Positions 9,262 through 16,881 of a stretch of 64,000 nucleotides of DNA are shown one piece after another. The stretch's first letter is position 1, and the number at the start of each line of letters is the position of its first letter. The translations under genes were made by a program, and so were the position numbers. The notes beneath the pieces are model-generated. The model was given only the letters and a program-made list of their open reading frames with translations, was not told the DNA's origin and did no database searches. Origin of the DNA: Bacillota bacterium (GTDB taxonomy: Bacteria; Bacillota; Clostridia; Lachnospirales; Lachnospiraceae); contig JAEYJO010000058.1 in assembly GCA_023408815.1 (NCBI GenBank), forward strand, positions 1 through 64,000, given 5' to 3'.

Positions 9262-10671
9262 ATGTATAAAATTATACTGGTGGATGATGAAAGCATGGTT
9301 CTAAAAAGTCTTAAGGCTTCGGTTGACTGGGAAAGTTACGGATTTGAAGTGGTTGACTGTGCAACATCTGCAAGAGAAGCATTGGAAAAAATAGAGCTGC
9401 ACAAACCGGATGTAGTCTTAACCGATATCCGAATGCCGGAAATTAGCGGGTTGGAGTTGCTTCAGATGATAAAGGCGTCGTGTCCGGGGGTAGCTTGTCT
9501 GGTTATCAGCGGATATGCCGAATTTGCCTATATCCAGAAAGCGGTAAAGCTGGAAGCGGTAGGTTATTGTCTCAAGCCCTTTGATTATGATGAAATTACC
9601 TTGTATTTAAAGAAAATTAAAAAAAGTCTGGATGCGATGCAGGAAGAATACGGCAGGGATGTATTGTTGGAATATTTGGAAAGTAGGAGTGATGAGGCTA
9701 AGAAATATGTAAATTCATTTTTTTTAAATAATGGAATTGATTTTATGAGGGATGAAATAAAGGCGGTGTATGTTCTGGGAGAGATAAAGGGCGGTGAAGA
9801 AAACGGCATGCTTTCTCTTAGTGCCGGATATCTGAAACAGATTTTTTTTATCCAAAAGGAACAAGAAGAAATATTTTTAAAACATTTGACGGATGCCCAA
9901 GGAGGTGCGCCGGAGAAAGTTAATTATATTGGAATCAGTCGTAAAATTGAAGATATTACTAAGGTGGGAAAAGTATTACAAGAGGCAAAGAAGCAGGCTT
10001 ATCAACATTTTTGCCAGCCGGACCGCCGCATCTGCGATTTTATGCCGGCAGATAGAAATTTATACTTGATTACGCAATTGGGTCCTAACATACATAGGGG
10101 AAATCAGGAAAATGTAAAAGAAAAAACAAAAAAGCTCCGTGAAGAATTTCGGCGTGGGAATTTCAGCATAGATGCAGGAATCCTGCTTCACAATCTGATA
10201 GGAACATGGCAGGATGAAAGAGAAGATCAGATGGATGTACAGTTTTTTTGGGATTATGATACATTATGTGAAGAGTATGGAAATGCAGATCAGATGCTGG
10301 ATTATCTGGAAGAACTGCTTTGCATGAGGGAGAAAGAGCGGGAAGAGTATAAGGAGATTACCAATCAGACTTTTTTGGGAATCAAAACATATGTGGAAGA
10401 AAACTTCCGGGAGCATATGACGGCAGTCGATATCTCCCGAAAGTTCCATATCAATCAATGCTATGTAAGTCATCTGTTCAGAAAAGAGACCGGAAAAACA
10501 TTTACGGATTTTCTTACGGAAAAGAGAATCTCATATGCATGCAGCTTATTGGAACAGAATCCGGGGAGCATCGCGGAAGTGGCGGAAAAATCCGGATTTT
10601 CTGAGTATTATTATTTCTCCAGAGTATTTCGTAAAGTAATGCATTGTACACCCAGTGAATATAGAAAGTAA
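9262..10671 (+). CDS. Response regulator with AraC-type DNA-binding domain, YesN type
   Basis: A 469-residue regulator. The receiver domain has the acidic pair DDE near the N-terminus, phospho-acceptor Asp in DVVLTDIRMPE (about residue 55) and the conserved Lys in YCLKPFDYDE. A long variable middle is followed by two helix-turn-helix units of the AraC family at the C-terminus (MTAVDISRKFHINQCYVSHL, then SIAEVAEKSGFSEYYYFSRV). It is cotranscribed with the kinase. AraC-family partners usually activate promoters lacking a good -35, which matches the region before the first permease gene. Confidence 0.92.
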   Translation: MYKIILVDDESMVLKSLKASVDWESYGFEVVDCATSAREALEKIELHKPDVVLTDIRMPEISGLELLQMIKASCPGVACLVISGYAEFAYIQKAVKLEAVGYCLKPFDYDEITLYLKKIKKSLDAMQEEYGRDVLLEYLESRSDEAKKYVNSFFLNNGIDFMRDEIKAVYVLGEIKGGEENGMLSLSAGYLKQIFFIQKEQEEIFLKHLTDAQGGAPEKVNYIGISRKIEDITKVGKVLQEAKKQAYQHFCQPDRRICDFMPADRNLYLITQLGPNIHRGNQENVKEKTKKLREEFRRGNFSIDAGILLHNLIGTWQDEREDQMDVQFFWDYDTLCEEYGNADQMLDYLEELLCMREKEREEYKEITNQTFLGIKTYVEENFREHMTAVDISRKFHINQCYVSHLFRKETGKTFTDFLTEKRISYACSLLEQNPGSIAEVAEKSGFSEYYYFSRVFRKVMHCTPSEYRK

Positions 10672-10699
10672 TGATGTTATCGTGTAACTATTTTTCTGG

Positions 10700-11008
10700 C
10701 TATGTGCGGGACTGAATAAAACGGATAATGTCCTCTGCAGAATGATTGAGAAGTAGTTTCTCGGGAAAGCCTATTTCGTGAATCAGTTTAAGCACATATT
10801 GAAAATTACCGATAGAAGCGTGACCGTGACTGTCGCTGGAAAGAAGTACCGGATAACGGTATTCTTCATATAATTCCAGGATGGCACGGTCATTTCTTCT
10901 TACCATGAAGGATTCGCCGCGATAACCTTGTGTAGATAAAGAACGGTTATTAATTCCAAATGCAGCATATTCATCTTCCTCCGCAGGTGTGCTGACAATA
11001 ACAGTCCA
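10700..11008 (-). pseudogene. Remnant of a PHP-domain phosphohydrolase (C-terminal part)
   Basis: On the minus strand about 103 codons are readable back to an in-frame stop at 11009-11011. The text resembles the end of PHP-family (histidinol-phosphatase-like) enzymes: FGINN, a putative substrate loop, then YPVLLSSDSHGHASIGNF with the metal-binding Asp and His, and FPEKLLLNHS. The N-terminal metal ligands (HxH) are missing and no start with an RBS is present upstream, where the BMC promoter region begins. It is best read as a truncated gene whose front was lost when the BMC locus or its promoter arrived. Confidence 0.65.
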
Positions 11009-11023
11009 CTAAATCAAACATTT

Positions 11024-11075
11024 CACAACATTATACTAACATTAATTCAACATAAAAACAATATAATTAATGTTG
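11024..11075 (+). promoter_or_regulatory. Candidate operator of the BMC operon (ACAACAT/ATGTTGT half-sites)
   Basis: CACAACAT lies at 11024-11031, CAACAT at 11048-11053 and its inverse ATGTTG at 11070-11075, just upstream of the -35 box. The same half-site recurs around the second BMC promoter near 15.47 kb. The regulator encoded at the end of the locus (DeoR family) is the likely ligand-controlled binder; that link is inference. Confidence 0.5.
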
Positions 11076-11081
11076 TATTTA

Positions 11082-11110
11082 TTGACTTTTGTAAAATATA
11101 TGTATATAAT
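11082..11110 (+). promoter_or_regulatory. Sigma-A promoter of the BMC operon
   Basis: TTGACT at 11082-11087 and a perfect TATAAT at 11105-11110 are spaced 17 bases, about 45 bases before the start of the glycyl radical enzyme gene. AACACGAACA follows at 11112-11121 around the expected start of transcription; the same ten bases recur in the promoter near 48.64 kb. Confidence 0.8.
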
Positions 11111-11155
11111 AAACACGAACAATAATTTTTTATGAGAGCATGGGAAAGGAGCGCT

Positions 11156-13693
11156 ATGGGATTATACCAATATGAAATCAGGGACATTGAGAAGACGGAA
11201 AGAATCGACAGGCTGATAGCGGGTTTGTTCGAAAAGATGCCGGAAATAGAATCAGCGCGGGCAAAGCTGATAACGGAGTCATATAAAAGTACGGAAATGG
11301 AGCCTGTGATTATGCGCAGAGCAAAAGCCTTCGCCCATATTCTGAACAATATTCCGATTATCATAAGAGATGAGGAGCTGATTGTCGGCAGTACGACTGT
11401 CGCGCCAAGAGGTTGTCAGACATATCCCGAGTTTTCCTATGAATGGCTGGAAGGGGAATTCGATACGGTAGCAGTAAGAAGCGCCGATCCTTTTTACATA
11501 TCGGAGGAAACGAAGAAAGAGATAAGGGAAGCGAACAGCTACTGGAAGGGAAGAACTACCGGCGAGCTTGCCACCTCCTACATGGAGCCGGAGACGCTGC
11601 TCGCTATGGAACATAATATGTTTACTCCCGGCAATTATTTTTATAACGGGGTGGGGCATGTGACCGTACAGTATGAAAAGGTCCTTGAGATAGGTTATGA
11701 GGGAATACGGAATGAAGCGCAGCAGCTCCTCGATGTCTGCGATGCCGGAGACGGAGATTATGGAAAAAAATCGAGATTCCTGCGAGCAGTGATTATAAGT
11801 TGCGATGCGGTAATCGCTTATGCACAAAGATATGCGGCTTTGGCGGAAAAGATGGCGTCAGAGTGCGGCGACAGCACAAGAAGGGCGGAGCTTCTCGCGA
11901 TAGCTGAGAACTGCCGTCTGGTACCGGCAAAAGGCGCCGAAACATTTTACGGGGCATGTCAATCCATTTGGTTTGTTCAGCAGCTTTTACAGTTGGAGTC
12001 CAGCGGACATTCTATTTCGCCGGGACGTTTTGATCAATATATGTACCCGTATTATGAAAAGGAAATTGAAAAAGGCACATTAACTAAGGAAGCCGCGCAG
12101 GAACTGATAGACTGTATATGGGTAAAGCTGAATGACTTGAATAAATGCAGGGATGCGGCTTCTGCAGAAGGATTTGCAGGCTACAGCTTGTTTCAGAACC
12201 TGATCGCGGGCGGGCAGAACAAGGACGGGATCGATGTGACCAACGATTTGTCCTTTATGACAATACAGGCATGTATGCATGTACAACTTCCTCAGCCTTC
12301 CTTTTCCGTACGCGTATGGAACGGTTCACCTCATGAGTTTCTCATTAAGGCTGCTGAACTTACAAGAACGGGAATAGGCCTTCCTGCTTATTATAACGAT
12401 GAAGTAATTATCCCCGCATTGGTAAATCGGGGATTGTCGCTGGAGGATGCCAGAGAATATAACATTATCGGTTGTGTGGAGCCTCAGAAAGCGGGCAAGA
12501 CGGAAGGATGGCACGACGCGGCGTTTTTTAATATGTGCCGCCCGCTGGAGCTCGTCTTTACACAGGGCATGGATAGAGGGATCAGAATCGGCGTAGAGAC
12601 GATGCCTGTAGAGGAAATGAAGACTTTCGGGGAATTTTATGATGCTTATAAAAAGCAGATGAATTATATGATAAAGCTGCTTGTCAATGCGGACAATGCG
12701 ATAGATCTTGCACATGCCGAGAGGTGTCCTCTGCCCTTTCTCTCCTGTATGGTGGATGACTGCATGAAACGGGGGATGTCTGTACAAGAGGGGGGAGCGG
12801 TATATAATTTTACGGGGCCTCAGGGTTTTGGCGTGGCAAATATGGCGGATTCCCTGTATGCGGTGAAAAAGCTCGTGTTCGATGAGCATAAAGTGTCTTT
12901 AAAAGAGTACAAGGAAGCTCTTGCTACCAATTACGGGAAAGGGCTTACGAAAGATATGGTGAGCGGCATAACGGAAAGCGTGGCAAGAGGTATTGCGCAG
13001 GCGGATGGAGAGATCGGAGAAAAAGAAATCAAGGCAATCATGCAGACTGTGATAGAGGCTTCCAAAATGCCGCGGGTAAAGGAAAGAGGAGAGCAGCTGC
13101 TAAAGCTGATCGAGGAAGTTCCAAAGTTCGGAAATGACATTCAGGAGGTGGATGCTTTTGCGAGGGATGTAGCATATACCTATACGAGACCCTTGCAGGG
13201 ATACCGCAATCCAAGGGGAGGAATCTTTCAGGCGGGATTGTACCCGGTATCGGCCAACGTTCCGCTGGGAGCGCAGACAGGAGCGACACCTGATGGAAGA
13301 CTGGCGGGCACACCGGTGGCGGATGGGGTATCTCCTTCGGCTGGAAAGGACAGGAACGGACCGACAGCAGCGGCTAACTCTGTGGCAAGATTGGATCATT
13401 TTATCGCTTCCAACGGCACCTTGTTCAATCAGAAATTCCATCCCTCGGCATTGAGCGGAAGGGAGGGGCTGGAGAAATTCACAGCATTGATTCGTGCATA
13501 TTTTGACCAGAAAGGAAGTCATATGCAGTTCAATGTGATAAGCAGGGAGACGTTGATCGATGCACAGAAGAATCCGGATAAGTACAAGCATCTGGTAGTC
13601 AGAGTGGCGGGCTACAGCGCGCTGTTCACCACGCTGTCAAGATCCCTGCAGGATGATATTATCAACAGGACGGAACAGGGCTTCGGACAATAA
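11156..13693 (+). CDS. Glycyl radical diol dehydratase (B12-independent 1,2-propanediol dehydratase type)
   Basis: An 845-residue glycyl radical enzyme. The thiyl-radical Cys440 sits in IIGCVEPQ, with Glu442 of the dehydratase-type GCVEP motif. The radical Gly819 is in RVAGYSALF near the C-terminus. GCVEP marks the dehydratase/lyase branch (propanediol and glycerol dehydratases, choline lyase) rather than pyruvate formate-lyase. In this locus the expected reaction is (S)-1,2-propanediol to propionaldehyde plus water inside the shell; glycerol dehydration is the main alternative. GGAAAGGAG at 11143-11151 supports ATG 11156 rather than the upstream in-frame ATG 11132. The activase follows after 18 bases. 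Confidence 0.9.
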   Translation: MGLYQYEIRDIEKTERIDRLIAGLFEKMPEIESARAKLITESYKSTEMEPVIMRRAKAFAHILNNIPIIIRDEELIVGSTTVAPRGCQTYPEFSYEWLEGEFDTVAVRSADPFYISEETKKEIREANSYWKGRTTGELATSYMEPETLLAMEHNMFTPGNYFYNGVGHVTVQYEKVLEIGYEGIRNEAQQLLDVCDAGDGDYGKKSRFLRAVIISCDAVIAYAQRYAALAEKMASECGDSTRRAELLAIAENCRLVPAKGAETFYGACQSIWFVQQLLQLESSGHSISPGRFDQYMYPYYEKEIEKGTLTKEAAQELIDCIWVKLNDLNKCRDAASAEGFAGYSLFQNLIAGGQNKDGIDVTNDLSFMTIQACMHVQLPQPSFSVRVWNGSPHEFLIKAAELTRTGIGLPAYYNDEVIIPALVNRGLSLEDAREYNIIGCVEPQKAGKTEGWHDAAFFNMCRPLELVFTQGMDRGIRIGVETMPVEEMKTFGEFYDAYKKQMNYMIKLLVNADNAIDLAHAERCPLPFLSCMVDDCMKRGMSVQEGGAVYNFTGPQGFGVANMADSLYAVKKLVFDEHKVSLKEYKEALATNYGKGLTKDMVSGITESVARGIAQADGEIGEKEIKAIMQTVIEASKMPRVKERGEQLLKLIEEVPKFGNDIQEVDAFARDVAYTYTRPLQGYRNPRGGIFQAGLYPVSANVPLGAQTGATPDGRLAGTPVADGVSPSAGKDRNGPTAAANSVARLDHFIASNGTLFNQKFHPSALSGREGLEKFTALIRAYFDQKGSHMQFNVISRETLIDAQKNPDKYKHLVVRVAGYSALFTTLSRSLQDDIINRTEQGFGQ

Positions 13694-13711
13694 GGGAAAG
13701 GAATAGGTGCC

Positions 13712-14524
13712 ATGGAAAGCTATACGGGCATAAAAAGTTTTATGCAGACCAAAGGGCGTATTTTCGATATCCAGAGATTTTCCATACATGATGGAAAGGG
13801 AATCCGGACCATGGTATTCCTGAAAGGATGCGTATTAAGATGCAGATGGTGCTGCAATCCGGAATCTCAGGAATACGCCATACAGAGGATGAGAGTGGTT
13901 GGCGCGGAGAAGGTGAGCGGACAGGATATTACCGTAGGGGAGGTAATGAAGACGGTGGAAATGGACAGATCATATTACTACCGTTCAGGAGGCGGGCTGA
14001 CCTTATCGGGTGGGGAAAGCCTCTGTCAGCCGGAATTCGCAAGGGATTTGCTTAGAGCTTCCAAGGAAAGCGGGATAAATACGGCAATGGAGAGTATGGG
14101 ATGCGCCGAGTATAGAATAATAGAAGATATTCTTCCTTATTTGGATCATTATTTGCTGGACATTAAGCATATGAATGCCTCTAAGCATAAGGAATTTACA
14201 GGAAAGTCCAATGAACTGATGCTGGAGAATGCGAAAAGAATCGCTCAATCGGGAATGACAGCTCTAAGCATAAGAATACCGGTAATTCCTACATTCAATG
14301 ATACGGTAAGAGAGATATGGGAAATTGCCAGGTACGCGGGCGGACTTCCGGGAGTGAGGGGAATACATCTTCTTCCCTATCACCGTTTGGGACAGGATAA
14401 ATATGACGGACTTGGCAGGGAATATCTGATGAAAGATATTCTTCCTCCCTCACAGGAGCATATGGAGACATTGATCCGGGCAGCAAGGGAAGCCTCCGGA
14501 ATCGAATGTCAGATTGGCGGATAG
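13712..14524 (+). CDS. Glycyl radical enzyme activase (radical SAM)
   Basis: A 270-residue radical SAM protein that should install the glycyl radical on the dehydratase upstream. The [4Fe-4S] triad is Cys40, Cys44 and Cys47 in KGCVLRCRWCCNPE. The SAM-binding motif appears as LTLSGGESL, with Ser in place of the usual Pro. BMC-linked activases often carry an eight-Cys ferredoxin-like insert after the triad; here no Cys occurs between Cys48 and the GGE motif, so the insert is absent and the length is close to that of PFL activase. RBS GGGAAAGGA precedes ATG 13712. Confidence 0.9.
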   Translation: MESYTGIKSFMQTKGRIFDIQRFSIHDGKGIRTMVFLKGCVLRCRWCCNPESQEYAIQRMRVVGAEKVSGQDITVGEVMKTVEMDRSYYYRSGGGLTLSGGESLCQPEFARDLLRASKESGINTAMESMGCAEYRIIEDILPYLDHYLLDIKHMNASKHKEFTGKSNELMLENAKRIAQSGMTALSIRIPVIPTFNDTVREIWEIARYAGGLPGVRGIHLLPYHRLGQDKYDGLGREYLMKDILPPSQEHMETLIRAAREASGIECQIGG

Positions 14525-14557
14525 TATCGGCTTTGTGCCGGAAAGGACGATAGAAAT

Positions 14558-14935
14558 ATGGAAAGACAAGATCATCTTTCGACAGAGGGAAAGACAAGAA
14601 TTGTTCAGGAACTGGTTCCCGGAAAACAGATTACTATAGCGCATCTGATAGCCAATCCGGATAAGATACTCTATGAAAAGCTGGGATTGGACCCTTGTAT
14701 GGATTACAGCAAATCGGCAATCGGAGTGTTGACCATCAGCCCGGCGGAGACGGCAGTGATCGCGGCGGATATCGCAGTAAAGGCGGCGGGTGTAGAGCTT
14801 GCATTTGTAGACCGCTTCAGCGGTACGCTGATTATAACGGGAACGGTTTCGGAAACCGAGGCTTCCCTTAGGGCGGTACTTTTCTATACCGAGGAGAAGA
14901 TGGGATTTGCAGTATGCGGATTAACAAAGACGTGA
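14558..14935 (+). CDS. pduU: BMC shell protein, permuted hexamer (PduU/EutS type)
   Basis: A 125-residue single-BMC-domain protein. The N-terminal extension RIVQELVPGKQITIAHLIANP, rich in beta structure, is the hallmark of the circularly permuted PduU/EutS hexamers, in which six strands form a small barrel that caps the pore. The rest (SAIGVLTISPAETAVIAADIA, DRFSGTLIITGTVSETEASL) is the canonical fold. It lies between the activase and a PduV-type GTPase, the usual PduU-PduV pairing. It likely forms a minor facet tile. Confidence 0.9.
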   Translation: MERQDHLSTEGKTRIVQELVPGKQITIAHLIANPDKILYEKLGLDPCMDYSKSAIGVLTISPAETAVIAADIAVKAAGVELAFVDRFSGTLIITGTVSETEASLRAVLFYTEEKMGFAVCGLTKT

Positions 14936-14967
14936 CAGTATAGCAGCTTGGATGAGAGTGGAATGCG

Positions 14968-15420
14968 ATGAGAAAGATAATATTAATGGGAAGAAGCGAA
15001 TGCGGCAAGACTACGCTGACGCAGGCTCTGAAAGGGGAACATATACAATACCGCAAGACTCAGTATGTCAACTATTTTGATGTGATCATTGACACGCCGG
15101 GGGAGTATATCCAGACGAAAAATCTGGGATATGCCCTTGCCCTGTATGCTTATGAGGCGGACGTGGTCGGAATACTTCTTTCGGCAACGGAGCCCTATTC
15201 CTTATATTCTCCCAATATTACGTGTATGGTGAATCGAGAGGTGATAGGCATTGTGACGAAGATTCATGATAAGGGTGCGGATATGGAGAGAGCAAAACGA
15301 TGGCTTTTGCTGGCGGGATGTAAGAAGATATTTTTTGTGGATTCGAAAAAGCAGGAGGGGATTGCGGAGATATTGGAATATCTGAAAGAAGAGGAAGATA
15401 TTTTACCGTGGGAACAGTAA
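14968..15420 (+). CDS. pduV: EutP/PduV-family GTPase-like protein
   Basis: A 150-residue P-loop protein. The G1 motif GRSECGKTT is at residues 8-16, the G3-like DTPGEY follows and the G4-like TKIHD is near residue 97, so it is a small Ras-like fold. PduV in Salmonella binds the outside of the shell through PduU and is linked to compartment movement; whether it hydrolyses GTP is unclear. It directly follows the PduU-type shell gene. A gap of 140 bases with an internal promoter follows. Confidence 0.88.
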   Translation: MRKIILMGRSECGKTTLTQALKGEHIQYRKTQYVNYFDVIIDTPGEYIQTKNLGYALALYAYEADVVGILLSATEPYSLYSPNITCMVNREVIGIVTKIHDKGADMERAKRWLLLAGCKKIFFVDSKKQEGIAEILEYLKEEEDILPWEQ

Positions 15421-15432
15421 CAGAATCCTTGA

Positions 15433-15505
15433 AAACAACAAAAAACGGGATTGACCTATGTTGTTTTGTGTGATATTATAATGAAAGAAACAACATAAAA
15501 CAACA
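15433..15505 (+). promoter_or_regulatory. Internal BMC promoter with flanking operators
   Basis: TTGACC at 15451-15456 and TATTAT at 15474-15479 are spaced 17 bases. The inverted repeat ATGTTGTTT (15458-15466) and AAACAACAT (15488-15496) brackets the -10 box, and AAACAACA also occurs at 15433-15440 and 15498-15505. The half-sites match those before the first BMC promoter. A repressor bound here would block the aldolase-to-regulator part of the locus. A leader of about 75 bases and RBS AAGGAGG precede the aldolase. Confidence 0.7.
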
Positions 15506-15560
15506 ATATAAATAGAAATTATCAGTAAATTACTATAAATCCAAGGAGGAAAACAAAACT

Positions 15561-16364
15561 ATGCAAAACGAGTATGAAATTAAAAAAGAAATGTGTGAAA
15601 TTGGAAAGCGAGTTTATAACCGGGGAATGGTTGCGGCGAATGACGGTAACTTTTCCGTAAAGTTGAATGATAACGAGTTTTTATGCACGCCTACCGGAGT
15701 GAGCAAAGGATTTATGACGCCGGAATATATCTGTAAGGTGAATGCGGAGGGAAAGGTAATACAGGCCAATGCAGGGTATAAGCCTTCTTCTGAAATCAAG
15801 ATGCATATGCGTGTATACAAGGAGAGACCGGATGTTATGTCCGTAGTGCATGCTCATCCTTTGTATGCAACAAGCTTTGCTATTGCAGGCATCCCTTTGA
15901 CACAGCCCATTATGCCTGAAGCTGTTATCGCGTTGGGATGCGTACCGATTGCGGAATACGGAACACCCTCTACCGAGGAGATTCCGGATGCAGTTTCCAA
16001 ATATCTTCCCTATTATGACGCAGTGCTGTTAGAAAATCACGGTGCACTCACTTATTCGGATTCCCTGCTCAATGCTTATTATAAGATGGAATCGCTGGAA
16101 TTCTATGCCCGTTTATTATATCAGTCCAAGATGCTCGGAGGGCCTCAGGAGCTGTCGCAGGAACAAGTAGAGAGATTATATGAGCTTCGCAGACAGTTCG
16201 GACTTAAGGGCAAGCATCCTGCTGATTTGTGTCCTAATAAAAATGCGGGAAAGCCCAGCTGTCACAGCTGCGGAAGTCTCGGCGGCAGCGCAGAAGGCAA
16301 AACGGTGGATGCAGATTTGGTAGCGTCCATTACCAAAAAGGTTATGGAACAATTGGGCTTATAG
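15561..16364 (+). CDS. Class II aldolase, fuculose-phosphate/rhamnulose-phosphate type, with C-terminal encapsulation peptide
   Basis: A 267-residue zinc aldolase. Catalytic Glu78 (SSEIKMH) and zinc ligands His97 and His99 (VVHAHPL) and His160 (ENHGAL) match FucA. The expected reaction is L-fuculose-1-phosphate (or L-rhamnulose-1-phosphate) to DHAP and L-lactaldehyde. A linker with three Cys (LCPNKN and CHSCG) leads to an amphipathic C-terminal helix VDADLVASITKKVMEQLGL, which is typical of cargo-targeting peptides. This puts the aldolase inside the shell, the defining trait of the fucose/rhamnose type of glycyl radical BMC. The start is set by AAGGAGG 15542-15548. Confidence 0.9.
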   Translation: MQNEYEIKKEMCEIGKRVYNRGMVAANDGNFSVKLNDNEFLCTPTGVSKGFMTPEYICKVNAEGKVIQANAGYKPSSEIKMHMRVYKERPDVMSVVHAHPLYATSFAIAGIPLTQPIMPEAVIALGCVPIAEYGTPSTEEIPDAVSKYLPYYDAVLLENHGALTYSDSLLNAYYKMESLEFYARLLYQSKMLGGPQELSQEQVERLYELRRQFGLKGKHPADLCPNKNAGKPSCHSCGSLGGSAEGKTVDADLVASITKKVMEQLGL

Positions 16365-16392
16365 ATTTGCGGGTAAAGTAAGGATGGGATGA

Positions 16393-16860
16393 ATGGTGGA
16401 TGAACATGCAATATCTCAGGTTGTTGAGCGTGTAATACGAGAAACGGCAAGGCCTGACATGTCTTTGCAATTGGCTAAGGTTCTAATAGAAAAAATTGAA
16501 GAAAAAGCAAAAAGCATGGGGATTTGCGTCGTAATTGCAGTGGCGGACAGGGCGGCGAGGCCGGTGGCCGTGCATTGTATGGATGACGCATACATAGCGA
16601 GCTTTGATATTGCGATAAACAAAGCATATACCTGCGCAGGACTTAAGATGTCAACGGAACAGCTCTCCGAATTAAGTCAGCCGGGGCAGCCTCTGTATGG
16701 AATACAGCATACGAATCAGGGAAGGATAGTCATTTTCGGCGGCGGAGAGTTGCTGGAAAAGAACGGGAGACTTTGGGGAGCGCTCGGTGTGAGCGGAGGA
16801 AATGCACAACAGGATACAGATCTTGCAGCTTATGGAAGAGAGATATTCAAGACTTTGTAA
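16393..16860 (+). CDS. PduO C-terminal/GlcG-like (HbpS fold) protein
   Basis: A 155-residue protein of the GlcG/HbpS/PduO-C family: CVVIAVADRAARPVAVHCMDDAYIAS, then INKAYTCAGLKMST and GALGVSGGNAQQD. The N-terminal 20 residues (EHAISQVVERVIRETARP) form an amphipathic helix like the cargo peptides on neighbouring enzymes. In B12-dependent loci the related domain is fused to the PduO adenosyltransferase; here it stands alone beside a B12-free dehydratase, so a cobalamin role is unlikely. Heme or flavin binding is known for the fold. Function in this compartment is unknown. Confidence 0.8.
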   Translation: MVDEHAISQVVERVIRETARPDMSLQLAKVLIEKIEEKAKSMGICVVIAVADRAARPVAVHCMDDAYIASFDIAINKAYTCAGLKMSTEQLSELSQPGQPLYGIQHTNQGRIVIFGGGELLEKNGRLWGALGVSGGNAQQDTDLAAYGREIFKTL

Positions 16861-16881
16861 TAGAAAAGGGAGGACAGACCG

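Noticed and set aside
10700..10906. Intact 68-residue minus-strand gene
   Set aside because: The family similarity continues upstream of its ATG to a stop at 11009-11011, so it is the end of a longer broken gene, not a complete small one.
11132..11155. Upstream ATG for the glycyl radical enzyme
   Set aside because: GGAAAGGAG lies between this ATG and ATG 11156, with proper spacing only to the latter.
11279..11827. Long minus-strand ORFs opposite the dehydratase and other genes
   Set aside because: They are antisense shadows with unusual composition, no RBS and no family features.
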